Source: an uncultured Alphaproteobacteria bacterium (GTDB lineage Bacteria; Pseudomonadota; Alphaproteobacteria; RF32; CAG-239). From it: a stretch of 64,000 bases of DNA. The notes beneath the pieces are model-generated. The model was not told the origin of the DNA, searched no databases, and was given only the letters and a program-made list of their open reading frames with translations. Below are positions 43,877 to 53,637 of the stretch, in pieces. Position numbers and translations under genes: made by a program. Within the stretch, counting starts at the first letter, position 1. Every line of letters starts with the position of its first letter. The stretch is from contig CALXTR010000006.1 in NCBI GenBank assembly GCA_944391475.1, forward strand, positions 1 to 64,000, written 5' to 3'.

Positions 43877-45634
43877 ATGTCATATGATTTACTATTTCGC
43901 CGCGCCATAGAGTTGCATGAACAAGGAGAGTTTGACAAAGCAGAGCAACTCTACCGCCAAATTTTGGAAGCCATACCCGAAAACCCCGATGTATTAAATC
44001 TATTAGGGCTAATTGCCCAAATTAAAGGTGTGCACGAAGAAGCCGCCGGACTTTTCTACCGCGCCATCAAAGCAGATGACAAACGCGCTCCTTTTTATTT
44101 TAACTTAGGCATTTCGCTAAACTGTTGGGGCAAACCCTATGAAGCTATTGAGGCTTTTTCCAATGCCATCACTCATGAGCCCAACATGAAAGAAGCCTGG
44201 CTGCAAATTGCCAATATTCGACACGACTTAGGACAAATCAGCCAAGCCGAAAACGCTTACAGTCAAGCGCTAAAACTAGATGAAAACTATTGCGAAGCCA
44301 TGGTTGGCAAAATCATGCTCGACCCCAAGAGTGCCATTTACAATTTACAAGAACTGCAAAACAAATTTCCGCATAACGTGCAATTAAAATTTGAGTTAAG
44401 CCGGCTCTTTTTAGCCCAACAAGACTATCAATCCGCCCTACTCCAGGCTCAAGACATTGCCACAGATTGCCAAAACACCACCGAAATCCAAACTCTCTTA
44501 GGCCAAATTTTTTTAGGGTTAAACCAAATCACTCCGGCCCAGAATCACCTTACTCGTGCTTTAGAACTAGATGGCACCAATATTTTAGCGCGACTTAATT
44601 TGGCTGATATTCAAGCCCAAAAACAAGATTATACCTCTGCTGAAAGACACTATCTACGAGTTTTGGAGCTAGACCGTAACAATTTTGCCGCTCACCTGAA
44701 TTATGCAACTTTGCTATATAAACAACATCGCTTGAGTGAGGCCTTAGAAGAATTTCGCCAAGCCGTAATTCTCAATCCTAAAAGCGCAGAAGCCAGCAAT
44801 AATTTGGGCCTCATATTAAAAGACCTGCAAGAATATGAAGAAGCTCTGGGATTGTTTTTTAATGCTTATGCCCTCAACCCCACGCTTGAAGAAGTTTCCG
44901 TCAACCTTTCGGAAACCCTGATGCTATATTATCAAAAAGACCAAGATACCGCCGTTAAAATTGCCGAAAACTGGCTCAGACAAGCCCCGCAAAACATTTT
45001 TGCTATCCGCACAAATGCCGCATTCAAAGGCCTTCCCAGTACTTCAGATGAAAATAAAACCTACGCTGAAAAGTTGTTTGATAATTTTGCCGATAATTAC
45101 GATTTTACCCTCAGACAAATCAATTACAATCTCCCGCAAGCTTTTAGTGATTATATCGGAGAAACCAGCGGTCATATATTAGACTTAGGTTGTGGCACCG
45201 GATTGTTAGGCCAAGCACTTAAAACCTCACATAACCAAATTATTGGCATCGACATATCTGCCTCCATGCTGCAAAAAGCCCAAAACAAAGCTGTGTACAA
45301 AGAGCTCATCAACCAAGATATTTTATCTTATCTTAATAGTTCGCACCCTACATTTGACTTAATCACCGCCGCCGATGTTTTTTGTTATTTTTCTGAGCTC
45401 GATCCAATTATTCAAAAATGTTTTCCAAGCAAAATTTGTTTTTCCGTTGAACTAGGCGACAACACCAGCAACTGGCAACTATCTTCACAAGGTCGCTACA
45501 AACATTCTTTAGAATATGTTAATAAACTATTAAGCTCCAACGGATATAATCAAGTAAAATATCAACTATTGACCTTGCGCACCGAAAATGGCCAAGACGT
45601 CAAAGGAGCAATGTTTTTAGCTTCCACCACATAA
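43877..45634 (+). CDS. TPR protein fused to a SAM-dependent methyltransferase
   Basis: 585 aa. About 10 tetratricopeptide repeats cover residues 1-370 (first repeat: AIELHEQGEFDKAEQLYRQ). A class I methyltransferase domain covers about 395-585: a DNFADNYDFTL pre-motif, the SAM-binding motif I ILDLGCGTGLLG, then IGIDISASMLQKA and AADVFCYFSEL. This TPR-methyltransferase fusion is found in alphaproteobacteria; the methylated target is unknown and is probably bound by the TPRs. AAGGAG lies 8 nt before the ATG. Confidence 0.9.
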   Translation: MSYDLLFRRAIELHEQGEFDKAEQLYRQILEAIPENPDVLNLLGLIAQIKGVHEEAAGLFYRAIKADDKRAPFYFNLGISLNCWGKPYEAIEAFSNAITHEPNMKEAWLQIANIRHDLGQISQAENAYSQALKLDENYCEAMVGKIMLDPKSAIYNLQELQNKFPHNVQLKFELSRLFLAQQDYQSALLQAQDIATDCQNTTEIQTLLGQIFLGLNQITPAQNHLTRALELDGTNILARLNLADIQAQKQDYTSAERHYLRVLELDRNNFAAHLNYATLLYKQHRLSEALEEFRQAVILNPKSAEASNNLGLILKDLQEYEEALGLFFNAYALNPTLEEVSVNLSETLMLYYQKDQDTAVKIAENWLRQAPQNIFAIRTNAAFKGLPSTSDENKTYAEKLFDNFADNYDFTLRQINYNLPQAFSDYIGETSGHILDLGCGTGLLGQALKTSHNQIIGIDISASMLQKAQNKAVYKELINQDILSYLNSSHPTFDLITAADVFCYFSELDPIIQKCFPSKICFSVELGDNTSNWQLSSQGRYKHSLEYVNKLLSSNGYNQVKYQLLTLRTENGQDVKGAMFLASTT

Positions 45635-45645
45635 GGAGAATGCCC

Positions 45646-46278
45646 ATGAACCGCGATGAATTGATTGATATTTATGATGAACAGATGAACCTTTTAGGTA
45701 CAGCACCTCGTTCTCAAGCACATCGTGAAGGCTTATGGCATATGACATTCCATTGCTGGATCGTAAGCCGCCCCGACAAAATCTGGCTACAACGCCGTGG
45801 TGAACACGTTGAAACCCATCCCAACAAATTAGATATTTCCTCGGCCGGACACTTGCTAACCGGAGAACGACCCAAAGATGGTATCCGCGAGATTAAAGAA
45901 GAATTGGGATTAGATGTTGATTTTGATAAACTAACCAAACTCTTTACCGGCAAAAAGATTACCGAACGTCCCGGTTATATTAACCATGAATTTACCGCCA
46001 CATATTTGCTCGAAACCCATAAAAAACTTTCTGAACTTATCTTAAACCCCGAAGAGGTGTCTGGCGTATATGAAATATGCATTGACGACTTGATTAATTT
46101 GTTCAATCGCAAGGTCAATAAGGTCTATGGTTCTGGATTAGTTTTGGGTGACGATGGAACGTTTAGCCTTCAAAGCGGCGCTTTTGGAATTTGTGACTTC
46201 ACACCGCACAGTGCAGAATATTATCTCAAAATCTTAAACACTGCCAAAAGGTATCTTGAAAATTCGAAAGCCGCATAA
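45646..46278 (+). CDS. Nudix hydrolase (IPP-isomerase-like subgroup)
   Basis: 210 aa. N-terminal block ELIDIYDEQMNLLG and HREGLWHMTFHCWI resemble Idi/YfcD-type Nudix proteins. The Nudix box is GHLLTGERPKDGIREIKEELGL: the REUxEExGU half is intact, but only six residues separate the first Glu from Arg-Glu instead of the usual seven. ATG 45646 is chosen because AAGGAG lies 7 nt upstream; ATG 45640 is too close. The GNAT gene begins 2 bp after its stop. Confidence 0.87.
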   Translation: MNRDELIDIYDEQMNLLGTAPRSQAHREGLWHMTFHCWIVSRPDKIWLQRRGEHVETHPNKLDISSAGHLLTGERPKDGIREIKEELGLDVDFDKLTKLFTGKKITERPGYINHEFTATYLLETHKKLSELILNPEEVSGVYEICIDDLINLFNRKVNKVYGSGLVLGDDGTFSLQSGAFGICDFTPHSAEYYLKILNTAKRYLENSKAA

Positions 46279-46279
46279 A

Positions 46280-46717
46280 ATGCCTTTATCCATCTGTAGC
46301 TTAACTGCGACTGATTATTCCGCAATCTTAGATGTTTGGGAACTTTCAGTCAAAGCCACCCATCACTTTCTAAAACCCGAAGAGATTGATTATTATCGAC
46401 CTTTAATTCTCAAGTATACCTTACCTCAAGTCGACTTATATGGTATCCGCAACACCCAACAAGAATTACTTGCCTTTATAGCCATTCGGGATAACAAAAT
46501 CGAGATGTTGTTTGTCCACCCCGATTATCTCCGCCAAAAGCTTGGTTCTTCCCTACTCTCATTTGCAATTAATGAACATAAATGCAATCGTATTGATGTT
46601 AATGAAGAAAACCCCGATGCATTGAAAGTTTATCAAAAATTCGGGTTCAAACAAATTTCCCGCCATCCAACAGATGATTGTGGCAAACCTCATCCCATTT
46701 TAGAACTGGCACTATAA
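46280..46717 (+). CDS. GNAT-family N-acetyltransferase
   Basis: 145 aa. GNAT core with the acetyl-CoA loop region LFVHPDYLRQKLGSSLLSFA (R/Q-x-x-G-x-G/A variant) and a terminal VYQKFGFKQISR block. The DLPLVDVW-like N-terminus (ILDVWELSVKATHHFL) matches YjaB-type acetyltransferases. ATG 46280 was chosen; a TTG at 46256 with AAAAGG upstream is an alternative. A bidirectional terminator follows. Confidence 0.85.
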   Translation: MPLSICSLTATDYSAILDVWELSVKATHHFLKPEEIDYYRPLILKYTLPQVDLYGIRNTQQELLAFIAIRDNKIEMLFVHPDYLRQKLGSSLLSFAINEHKCNRIDVNEENPDALKVYQKFGFKQISRHPTDDCGKPHPILELAL

Positions 46718-46740
46718 AATCACAATATTAACTTTACAAA

Positions 46741-46773
46741 AAAAAAATTCCGGATTTCTCCGGAATTTTTTTA
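46741..46773. terminator. Bidirectional terminator between the GNAT and ankyrin genes
   Basis: A-tract, ATTCCGGA-ttt-TCCGGAAT stem, T-tract; between convergent genes. Confidence 0.85.
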
Positions 46774-46781
46774 ATAACAGA

Positions 46782-48605
46782 TTATTTTTTATCTTTTAAT
46801 GCCTCAGGAATTGGAGTAACTTCACCAACATTTTCCGGCACCTCCGTTTGCATCTGAGACTGTTGCTCTTTTCGCATTTTAAGCATATCAAAATAAGTTT
46901 TTCCGTTGATATCTTTTAGCTTGGGATTAGCCTTAGCCTCGAGCAAAACCTCAGCCACAGCCTCACCATTAGGATTATAGAGTACTGTTAACATAAGTGG
47001 TGTTAAACCATTATTATCTTGAGCATTAATATCAGCTCCAGCCTCAATCAATGCTTTTACCATATCCACATTCGGATTAGTAGCTGCCGCCATATGCAAC
47101 GGAGTAACTTTCTCTGGGGTCTGCATTTTCGCATCAGCCCCGAGTTTAATCATCTGGCGAACATTTTCCACCATATTTTCTTTTCCTGCGGCAATTATCA
47201 AGATAGGCGTCTCTTGCTTAGCAAAATCAATTTTTCCACCTTTTTCTGCAAACTTTTTAAGCACTTCCACATCAGGGTTCATCACCGCTTGTATCATAGC
47301 ACGATTAACAGCATCTTGATGTTTGCCATCTCTCACGTATGCATCTAACAACAAAAAGGTAATATTTTTTGCAAAACTACTTGCTGCAGCATAATCCAAC
47401 GCAGTTCGACCTTGCTTATCTTGAGCAAAAATATCAATTTTTTGAGTTAATAAATAATTCAAGAGATTTTCATTAACATTATTTTTAACGGCATACATAA
47501 GCAATGTCTGACCATTATTATCAGCTACATTAAAATTAGCCCCATTTTTTTTGAGCAAATCCAAAACCCCTATACTCTGACCTTCAATCATTGCAGCAAA
47601 CAAAGGGGTCTGTCCTTGATGATTTTTGCGATTGACAATATTGTCATATTCCAAAACTTTCGCGAGCATTTTTTCTTGATTAGGAATTTGCACCGTTTCT
47701 GCAATCAAAGAAAAATCATCATCATCAAAACGCATTTTCATATTAGCACTAGCCAATACTTCTAAAACCATAGGATCTTTATTTTTAGTCACGGCATTTT
47801 TTAAGATTCCTTTAGGATTATTAGTCAAATCAGCCCCGGCATCAATCAAAGCCTGTACCATTTGCGCCCCACGAGATTGGAATAGAGCAATCATTAACGG
47901 GGTCATCTCTTGCAAATTAGGTTGATTAACATCACTACCATTTTCGGCTAATAACTTAATAACATCAGGATTTACATTAAGCATAACGGCTTTTGCAATC
48001 AATGTATTTCCTTCTTTATCCATTTCTTGCACATTTGCCCCAGCTTTAACCAATGCTTCTACCACATCATAAGGAGCATTTGTCTGCAAAGCCAGATTAA
48101 CCAAACCAAGTTTTCCCTCTAGCTTAAATTTAGTATCTGCTCGACGTTTCAGTAACAATTTTACAATATCAGCATTTTTTGAGTGAGTAACAGCAAAAGC
48201 CAGTGGTGACCAACCGTTCATATTCTCAAAATTAGCATTAGCGCCGGCATCTAACAATAACTTCACCGCCTCCGCATTCTGACTTAAGATAGCCATCAAC
48301 AAAGGAGTAATACCATCTTTAGCTTCTACATTAACTTGTGCACCAGCATCTAACACAGCCTTTACCATATCAGCATCTTTATTAGCTGCGGCATAAGTAA
48401 TTAAAGTATAGCCATTCGCATCAGCCTTTTTCAAATCCGGCTTATGAATTCTCAAATATTTTTTTACCTTACTCGGAGCAGATTCTTCAGCAGCCTGAAA
48501 GACATTAGTAATCCCGGTATTATCATGATAATAGTTATAATACCCGATACCACCAGCTGCAACAACCGCTACCGCAGCAACACTCATCAATAAATATTTT
48601 TTCAT
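46782..48605 (-). CDS. Membrane-anchored ankyrin-repeat protein
   Basis: 607 aa. N-terminal signal anchor (LLMSVAAVAVVAAGGIGYY), then about 15 consecutive ankyrin repeats from residue ~50 to 585 (typical unit: DGITPLLMAILSQNAEAVKLLLDAGANAN). The protein is probably held in the inner membrane with the repeats in the periplasm, as a protein-binding scaffold. GGAG precedes the ATG. It ends with a charged tail. It is in the same orientation as pmbA/tldD and starts 14 bp after pmbA, so it may be co-transcribed. Confidence 0.88.
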   Translation of the reverse strand: MKKYLLMSVAAVAVVAAGGIGYYNYYHDNTGITNVFQAAEESAPSKVKKYLRIHKPDLKKADANGYTLITYAAANKDADMVKAVLDAGAQVNVEAKDGITPLLMAILSQNAEAVKLLLDAGANANFENMNGWSPLAFAVTHSKNADIVKLLLKRRADTKFKLEGKLGLVNLALQTNAPYDVVEALVKAGANVQEMDKEGNTLIAKAVMLNVNPDVIKLLAENGSDVNQPNLQEMTPLMIALFQSRGAQMVQALIDAGADLTNNPKGILKNAVTKNKDPMVLEVLASANMKMRFDDDDFSLIAETVQIPNQEKMLAKVLEYDNIVNRKNHQGQTPLFAAMIEGQSIGVLDLLKKNGANFNVADNNGQTLLMYAVKNNVNENLLNYLLTQKIDIFAQDKQGRTALDYAAASSFAKNITFLLLDAYVRDGKHQDAVNRAMIQAVMNPDVEVLKKFAEKGGKIDFAKQETPILIIAAGKENMVENVRQMIKLGADAKMQTPEKVTPLHMAAATNPNVDMVKALIEAGADINAQDNNGLTPLMLTVLYNPNGEAVAEVLLEAKANPKLKDINGKTYFDMLKMRKEQQSQMQTEVPENVGEVTPIPEALKDKK

Positions 48606-48619
48606 TATCTGCTCCTATC

Positions 48620-49942
48620 TTATTTGTTTGACAAAGTCAGCCCATCAACTAGTACTGAAGGCGAACCGACATTTGTTTGATAAAAGTCCAAATCACTACC
48701 CACTTTACGAATATTCATCAACAATTCGTAAAAATTTCCAGCAATGGTAAATTGAGTAACTGGCTGACCGATTTTACCATTTTCAACCAAGAAACCGGCT
48801 CCCACCACTGAGAAATCGCCCGAGACCAAATCCATACCCACATTCAGACCCTTAATTTCAGAAATGAGTATACCATCATTAAGTTCACAAAGCAATTGTT
48901 CAAATGATGTTTCCCCAGATTTAAGATATAAATTTGTAATAAGATTTTTCCCGTTTCCGGTAGAATGAGTCTTAAAGCGATGTGCCGTTTTGAGATTATG
49001 TAAGTAGGTCTGCAACACTCCATCTTTGATAATTTCTTTTTGAGAGGTCGGATAACCTTCATAATCAAAAGCTCTGGTTTGCATACCACCTTCCATAAAC
49101 GGGTCTTCCACCACACTCACCAGCTGACTAGCTACCTTTTTACCGATTTTGCCTTCAAATTTTGATTTTTTATCAATAATATCTTGTGCAAATGTAGCCT
49201 TGACCAACTTTCCAAGCAAAGCCCGAAAAGCTCTGTTTTTAATCACCACCGGCATTTTTCCAGACGTAAAATCAACGGCGTGGAGTTTAGATAATGCATC
49301 ATCTACAACTTTTTTAGCTAAACTTTGCGGATTAAAATCTTCGTCTTTATCAAAAACCACATATTCAAAAGCATCTTTAACTTCATCACCGTCCTTGACC
49401 GCCAGATAGAGCGTGGCATTGGCCTGAGCCCAGTCTATATCCAGATTAAGCCCCAAAGAATTTCGTAATATTGCTTGATATTTGTTTTCTCTGTACCGAC
49501 AATTAAGTACTTTGCTCACAAGCTTACTTTGCTTATAGGCTTCTTTTTCAAGTTTTTGTAAAAATTCTTCTTTGTCGAGTTTTTCCAACTTGTCAGTCAA
49601 AGGTCTGTATGGTTTTAAATCTTGACGATATTCGCCACTACCATCATGAAAGAAGTTTTCATCTTCATCAGAAATCAGCTCAGCATTTTCTACCGCGTTT
49701 GATATAATCTCTGGGATATCTTTTTCCTCAAATGGAGCGCGGAGAACATATTGACCGATTTTGCCGTTTTTCTTAACCTTAAAAGACAAAGTCTGCGTTT
49801 CACTGTTTTCAGCTTTTTCAATTTTACTCTCAAACAACGACAAACCGGACTCAGCATTATAACCACAATAGATTTGAAACTCACCGACATTTTCATTTTC
49901 TGCTGCCGCATATAAGGCCTCAACAAAAGCTTTTGCTTCCAT
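48620..49942 (-). CDS. pmbA: Metalloprotease-like subunit PmbA (TldE)
   Basis: 440 aa. TldE/PmbA family: C-terminal GGMQTRAFDYEGYPT, TYLHNLKTAHRFKT and SGDFSVVGAGFLVENGKIG. In E. coli it forms a heterodimer with TldD that processes modified peptides and degrades unfolded peptides. No HExxxH motif, as expected for the non-catalytic subunit. The ATG overlaps the tldD stop by 1 bp (TAATG). Confidence 0.93.
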   Translation of the reverse strand: MEAKAFVEALYAAAENENVGEFQIYCGYNAESGLSLFESKIEKAENSETQTLSFKVKKNGKIGQYVLRAPFEEKDIPEIISNAVENAELISDEDENFFHDGSGEYRQDLKPYRPLTDKLEKLDKEEFLQKLEKEAYKQSKLVSKVLNCRYRENKYQAILRNSLGLNLDIDWAQANATLYLAVKDGDEVKDAFEYVVFDKDEDFNPQSLAKKVVDDALSKLHAVDFTSGKMPVVIKNRAFRALLGKLVKATFAQDIIDKKSKFEGKIGKKVASQLVSVVEDPFMEGGMQTRAFDYEGYPTSQKEIIKDGVLQTYLHNLKTAHRFKTHSTGNGKNLITNLYLKSGETSFEQLLCELNDGILISEIKGLNVGMDLVSGDFSVVGAGFLVENGKIGQPVTQFTIAGNFYELLMNIRKVGSDLDFYQTNVGSPSVLVDGLTLSNK

Positions 49943-51339
49943 TATCCCTGTCCTCCTACCGTAATTTCACTCACTCTGATAGTAGGCTGTCCCACTGTTA
50001 CCGGAACACTACCCGAACTTGCACCGCAAGTACCTTCTTTGAGCTTCAAATCATTACCCACCATATCAATTCTCTTCAAAACATCTATACCTTTCCCAAT
50101 AAGGCGAGCCCCTTTAACTTGCTCGGCAATTTTGCCGTCTCTGATGATGTAGGCCTCACTAACCGCAAAGTTAAATTCTCCGGTCGTCGTGTTAACCGAC
50201 CCTCCGCTGATTTCTTTGGCATAAAGCCCATATTTAGTGTTGGCAATAATTTCTTCGGGTTCAGATTTACCAGCTGCAATAAAGGTATTGCTCATTCTAG
50301 GCACCGGCATATAGGTATAGTCTTCACGCCTTGCCGCCGCGTTAGACGGCATACCGATTTTTCGACCATAGAACTTGTCAACCAAATAATTTTTAAGCAC
50401 TCCGTTTTCAATCAGCAACCGAGTTTGTACCGGTGTACCTTCATCATCAATATTAACCGAACCCCAAAGACCGGGTTTAAGCCCATCATCATAAGCGCTC
50501 ACCAGTTCACTTGCCACTTGCTGGCCGATTTTGCCGCAAAATTCCGACATCCCGCGCGAAATCGCAATCGCCTCCAAGCTATGTCCGCAAGCTTCATGAA
50601 AAATTGTACCCCCAAACCCATTGGCGATAATCATCGGCATCTTTCCGCTGGGAGCATTTTTCGCATAAGTTCTGGCAATGGCTTTTTCCGCCAACTCGTT
50701 TGCAAAAGCAGCCTTTCCGTCGGGAAACTCATCTAAAAGTTCATACCCACACATTTTAGCAAAACCAAGACTAGCCTCCTCTTTAATATCTTCACGCAGA
50801 GCCGTTGCCATCAAACGGAACCGTGAACGAATTTGGCTATCTTCCGCCCATAGTCCATCCGAATTTGCCACCAAAATCTGCCTGTCTTCTGCTTGAATAG
50901 TTCCTGCTGCTTTGCAAATTAAATTGCTGTGAGCATAAACCAGATTAGACAACTCAGATAAAAGCTCGATTTTTTGTTTTTTCGCTACTGAAAGCGGATG
51001 CACCAAGACCGCATTTTGGTTATGAACTTCTAACGGATTATTAAGATTAATGATGTTGTGAGTACTTTTTTGTTTAATTGCCTGCGCCGCTTTACGTGCA
51101 GTTTTGAGCAAATTATCACGGGTCAAAACATTGGTATAAGCATAAGTCTGGAACTCGCCGCTAAAAATGCGCACTCCAACTCCAAATTGCTTGGTAGAAG
51201 TGATGTTTTTAACTTGTCTCTCTGACATTGAGATATCTTCGTTTTTCTTGTTTTCAACAAACACTTCGGCAAAATCGCCCCCTGAAGCTAAAGCCTCATC
51301 TAAAACATCGCCCACTAATGCCTTATCTAACAAGCTCAT
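49942..51339 (-). CDS. tldD: Metalloprotease TldD
   Basis: 465 aa. Catalytic zinc motif HEACGH (HExxxH) in GGTIFHEACGHSLEA, plus the GGSVNTTTGEFNFAVSEAY block and RMDNTF-like MSNTFIAAG. Partner of PmbA, encoded immediately downstream. AGAGGA lies before the ATG. The two subunits are encoded side by side and co-translated, favouring stoichiometric assembly. Confidence 0.95.
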   Translation of the reverse strand: MSLLDKALVGDVLDEALASGGDFAEVFVENKKNEDISMSERQVKNITSTKQFGVGVRIFSGEFQTYAYTNVLTRDNLLKTARKAAQAIKQKSTHNIINLNNPLEVHNQNAVLVHPLSVAKKQKIELLSELSNLVYAHSNLICKAAGTIQAEDRQILVANSDGLWAEDSQIRSRFRLMATALREDIKEEASLGFAKMCGYELLDEFPDGKAAFANELAEKAIARTYAKNAPSGKMPMIIANGFGGTIFHEACGHSLEAIAISRGMSEFCGKIGQQVASELVSAYDDGLKPGLWGSVNIDDEGTPVQTRLLIENGVLKNYLVDKFYGRKIGMPSNAAARREDYTYMPVPRMSNTFIAAGKSEPEEIIANTKYGLYAKEISGGSVNTTTGEFNFAVSEAYIIRDGKIAEQVKGARLIGKGIDVLKRIDMVGNDLKLKEGTCGASSGSVPVTVGQPTIRVSEITVGGQG

Positions 51340-51348
51340 TTTTTCCTC

Positions 51349-52284
51349 TTAAAAATCATTTTGCTTCAAAAAATTTTTAGTCTCTTGCCGCAAAGTCTTA
51401 AACAACATTTTGCTACCATGCCCCATATCCGGCACAATCACCAATTTAGAGTTTGGCATCGCTTTGTGCAGGCGATAAGCACCTTTAAGCGGGCACACAA
51501 AATCCAACCGATTATGCACGATTAAAGTAGGTATTTTAGAAATTTTTTTGATATTCTTAAAAATTTCGTTTTCCTTTAGATAGAACTTTTTGGCTGCGTA
51601 CATAATAAAGATACGGTTCTGGGCCAAACTTTCTTCCGTCACCTCTTGGAGCTCAAATTGCGGATTAAGCGCTGAGCGCAACCGTTCATACATACCATAA
51701 CGCGTAATTGCATATTGCTGTTTTTCACGCTCGCCCGAACAAATCATTTGAGCATAATAAGACGGAATATTTTCCCACTCCGAAACTCCTTCTTTAATTT
51801 TATCCAGTACATCAGGATAGAAATATGCCGCATCTTCTTCTTCCCATTTTTCAGCATCTTTATCAGCTAAAAATACGCTGTTTAAGATTAGCGCACGAAC
51901 CTGCTTTGGAAAAGCTTCAGCAAACTTAAGAGCCATAGCCGCCCCCCAAGACGGACCTTTAACAATCAGCTTATCAAAAATTTTCAGATGTTTGAGTAAT
52001 CTCTCTGCATCATTAATGATATCAGTTGAGGTATTTTTATTCCACTGCCCCATTGGCAAAGACTTTCCGCCGCCACGTTGATCAAAACCAATTACTCGAT
52101 ATTTTTTCAAATCAAAATCTTGGGCATGTTTAGGCTTAAAACTTCCCCCCGGACCGCCATGAAATACGAGCACCGGACGACCGTTGGGATTTCCAAATTC
52201 CTGAAAAAACACTTTATGTCCGTCCACTTCCGGTAAATACCCGCTATTAAAAGCTTTCGGTTCAAACCAACTATCCCAAAGCAT
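51349..52284 (-). CDS. pip: Proline iminopeptidase (alpha/beta hydrolase)
   Basis: 311 aa. Removes N-terminal proline from peptides. Oxyanion region HGGPGGS, FDQRGGGKS, nucleophile elbow GPSWGAAMAL (Ser), Asp in HNRLDFVCP and His in PDMGHGS. The usual GGSWGS elbow is GPSWGA here. The gene starts inside the upstream GNAT gene (14-bp overlap) and lies 9 bp before tldD, so these peptide-handling genes form one unit. Confidence 0.9.
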   Translation of the reverse strand: MLWDSWFEPKAFNSGYLPEVDGHKVFFQEFGNPNGRPVLVFHGGPGGSFKPKHAQDFDLKKYRVIGFDQRGGGKSLPMGQWNKNTSTDIINDAERLLKHLKIFDKLIVKGPSWGAAMALKFAEAFPKQVRALILNSVFLADKDAEKWEEEDAAYFYPDVLDKIKEGVSEWENIPSYYAQMICSGEREKQQYAITRYGMYERLRSALNPQFELQEVTEESLAQNRIFIMYAAKKFYLKENEIFKNIKKISKIPTLIVHNRLDFVCPLKGAYRLHKAMPNSKLVIVPDMGHGSKMLFKTLRQETKNFLKQNDF

Positions 52285-52807
52285 CGTTTTTAGTCTCCTC
52301 TGCTTCGTTTAAATCAATCCAAAAACGTAAGACATCACCATTAGGCTCGTCTTCAACTCCACCATTTTTCATAATCACCTCAATTGAGGCAAAATTGTCA
52401 TACCTTGCCGTTAACAAAATCTTTTTCATACCTTTACGTTTAGCTTCATCTTTAAGAGCCGTCAAAATTTCACTAGCATACCCTTTTCCGCGACATTCGG
52501 GGCGCACATAATAGCCACAATTTCCGCCTGCTTTTTCTAAATCTTCATTGAGTTCGTGTCGCAAACGACCAATACCTACCAGCTTTGAACCATCATATAC
52601 CCAATACGTTGTCGTTGGTACCATACCTTCCTCTAAATACAGCCCCAAAGCCGAATTATACAAACGTTGTAAAAACCCCACAATAGTTACTTTTGAAATT
52701 CTGCCATACCCTCGCAAAAAGGCCGAATCTTCTTCCGGAATTTGTGAAAGCATCTCCAATACTTCGGGCTTATAACGCAACCCCGCTTGCACTAATCTAA
52801 CCGTCAC
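52271..52807 (-). CDS. GNAT-family N-acetyltransferase
   Basis: 178 aa. Acetyl-CoA loop CRGKGYASEIL (R-G-x-G-x-A type) preceded by GNCGYYVRP, and the C-terminal VIMKNGGVED block. This resembles the YPEA/Rim-like predicted acetyltransferases. The start is GTG 52807 with AAGGG upstream. It is translationally coupled to pip. Substrate unknown. Confidence 0.85.
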   Translation of the reverse strand: MTVRLVQAGLRYKPEVLEMLSQIPEEDSAFLRGYGRISKVTIVGFLQRLYNSALGLYLEEGMVPTTTYWVYDGSKLVGIGRLRHELNEDLEKAGGNCGYYVRPECRGKGYASEILTALKDEAKRKGMKKILLTARYDNFASIEVIMKNGGVEDEPNGDVLRFWIDLNEAEETKNDALG

Positions 52808-52897
52808 TATTTCTTACCCTTGTTAATCATAATTAAACTTCTATACATTATCTTAGTATAGCGACAAATTTATTAACCAAACGTAAAGAGATTACAA

Positions 52898-53620
52898 ATG
52901 GTAACCGCATATAAAAATATTTTAATTTTAACCGGCGCCGGAATTTCTGCAGAATCCGGACTTTCGACTTTTCGCAGTTCCAATGGCTTATGGAACAATC
53001 ACCGCGTTGAAGATGTTGCCTCCATCGAAGGTTTTGAGCGCAACCCAGCCTTAGTGCACGATTTTTATAATGAGCTCAAAGTTGAGATTGCCAAAGCCAA
53101 ACCTAATGCAGCGCATTTGGCAATCACCAAGTTGCAACAAGAATATCCGGGACAAATAAGCATCGCCACCCAAAATGTCGATACCTTACACGAAAAAGCC
53201 GGCAATCAAAATGTTTATCACATCCATGGACAAGTCAATCAGGCGGTTTGCTTAAACTGCGGACAGATTATGGAAACCTGGGGCGATGTTGATACCGAAA
53301 CCACCTGCCCGCACTGCAATATTATGGGTATGATGAAACCCAATATTGTTTTCTTTGGTGAGAATTTATTGTGCATGGATAAGGTGGATGAACTTTTGCG
53401 CCACTGCGACTTATTTATCTCAATTGGTACTTCAGGCGTGGTTTATCCAGCCGCAGGCTTTGTACAAACTGCCAAATATTATGGAGCCGATACAATTGAG
53501 TTTACCTTAGAAACCACCGCCAATAATTTTTTGTTTGATAAGCATATTTACGGCAAAGCCGGAGAAACTTTTCCACCCTTTGTTGAGGAGCTGATTAAGA
53601 AAACAAAAAAGGAAGCCTAA
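52898..53620 (+). CDS. cobB: NAD-dependent protein deacylase, SIR2 family (CobB-like)
   Basis: 240 aa. NAD-binding GAGISAESGLSTFR, catalytic TQNVDTLHEKAG, HG-type loop HIHGQVNQ with catalytic His, and four zinc cysteines (CLNCG and CPHC). The core matches class III bacterial sirtuins, which remove succinyl or acetyl groups from lysine; an Ala-x-x-x-Tyr-x-x-Arg pattern for desuccinylation is not obvious. Monocistronic with its own terminator. Confidence 0.94.
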   Translation: MVTAYKNILILTGAGISAESGLSTFRSSNGLWNNHRVEDVASIEGFERNPALVHDFYNELKVEIAKAKPNAAHLAITKLQQEYPGQISIATQNVDTLHEKAGNQNVYHIHGQVNQAVCLNCGQIMETWGDVDTETTCPHCNIMGMMKPNIVFFGENLLCMDKVDELLRHCDLFISIGTSGVVYPAAGFVQTAKYYGADTIEFTLETTANNFLFDKHIYGKAGETFPPFVEELIKKTKKEA

Positions 53621-53637
53621 ATGCTTCCTGTTTTTTA
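53610..53637 (+). terminator. Terminator of cobB
   Basis: AGGAAGC-ctaaat-GCTTCCT stem overlapping the stop codon, followed by TGTTTTTT. Confidence 0.75.
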
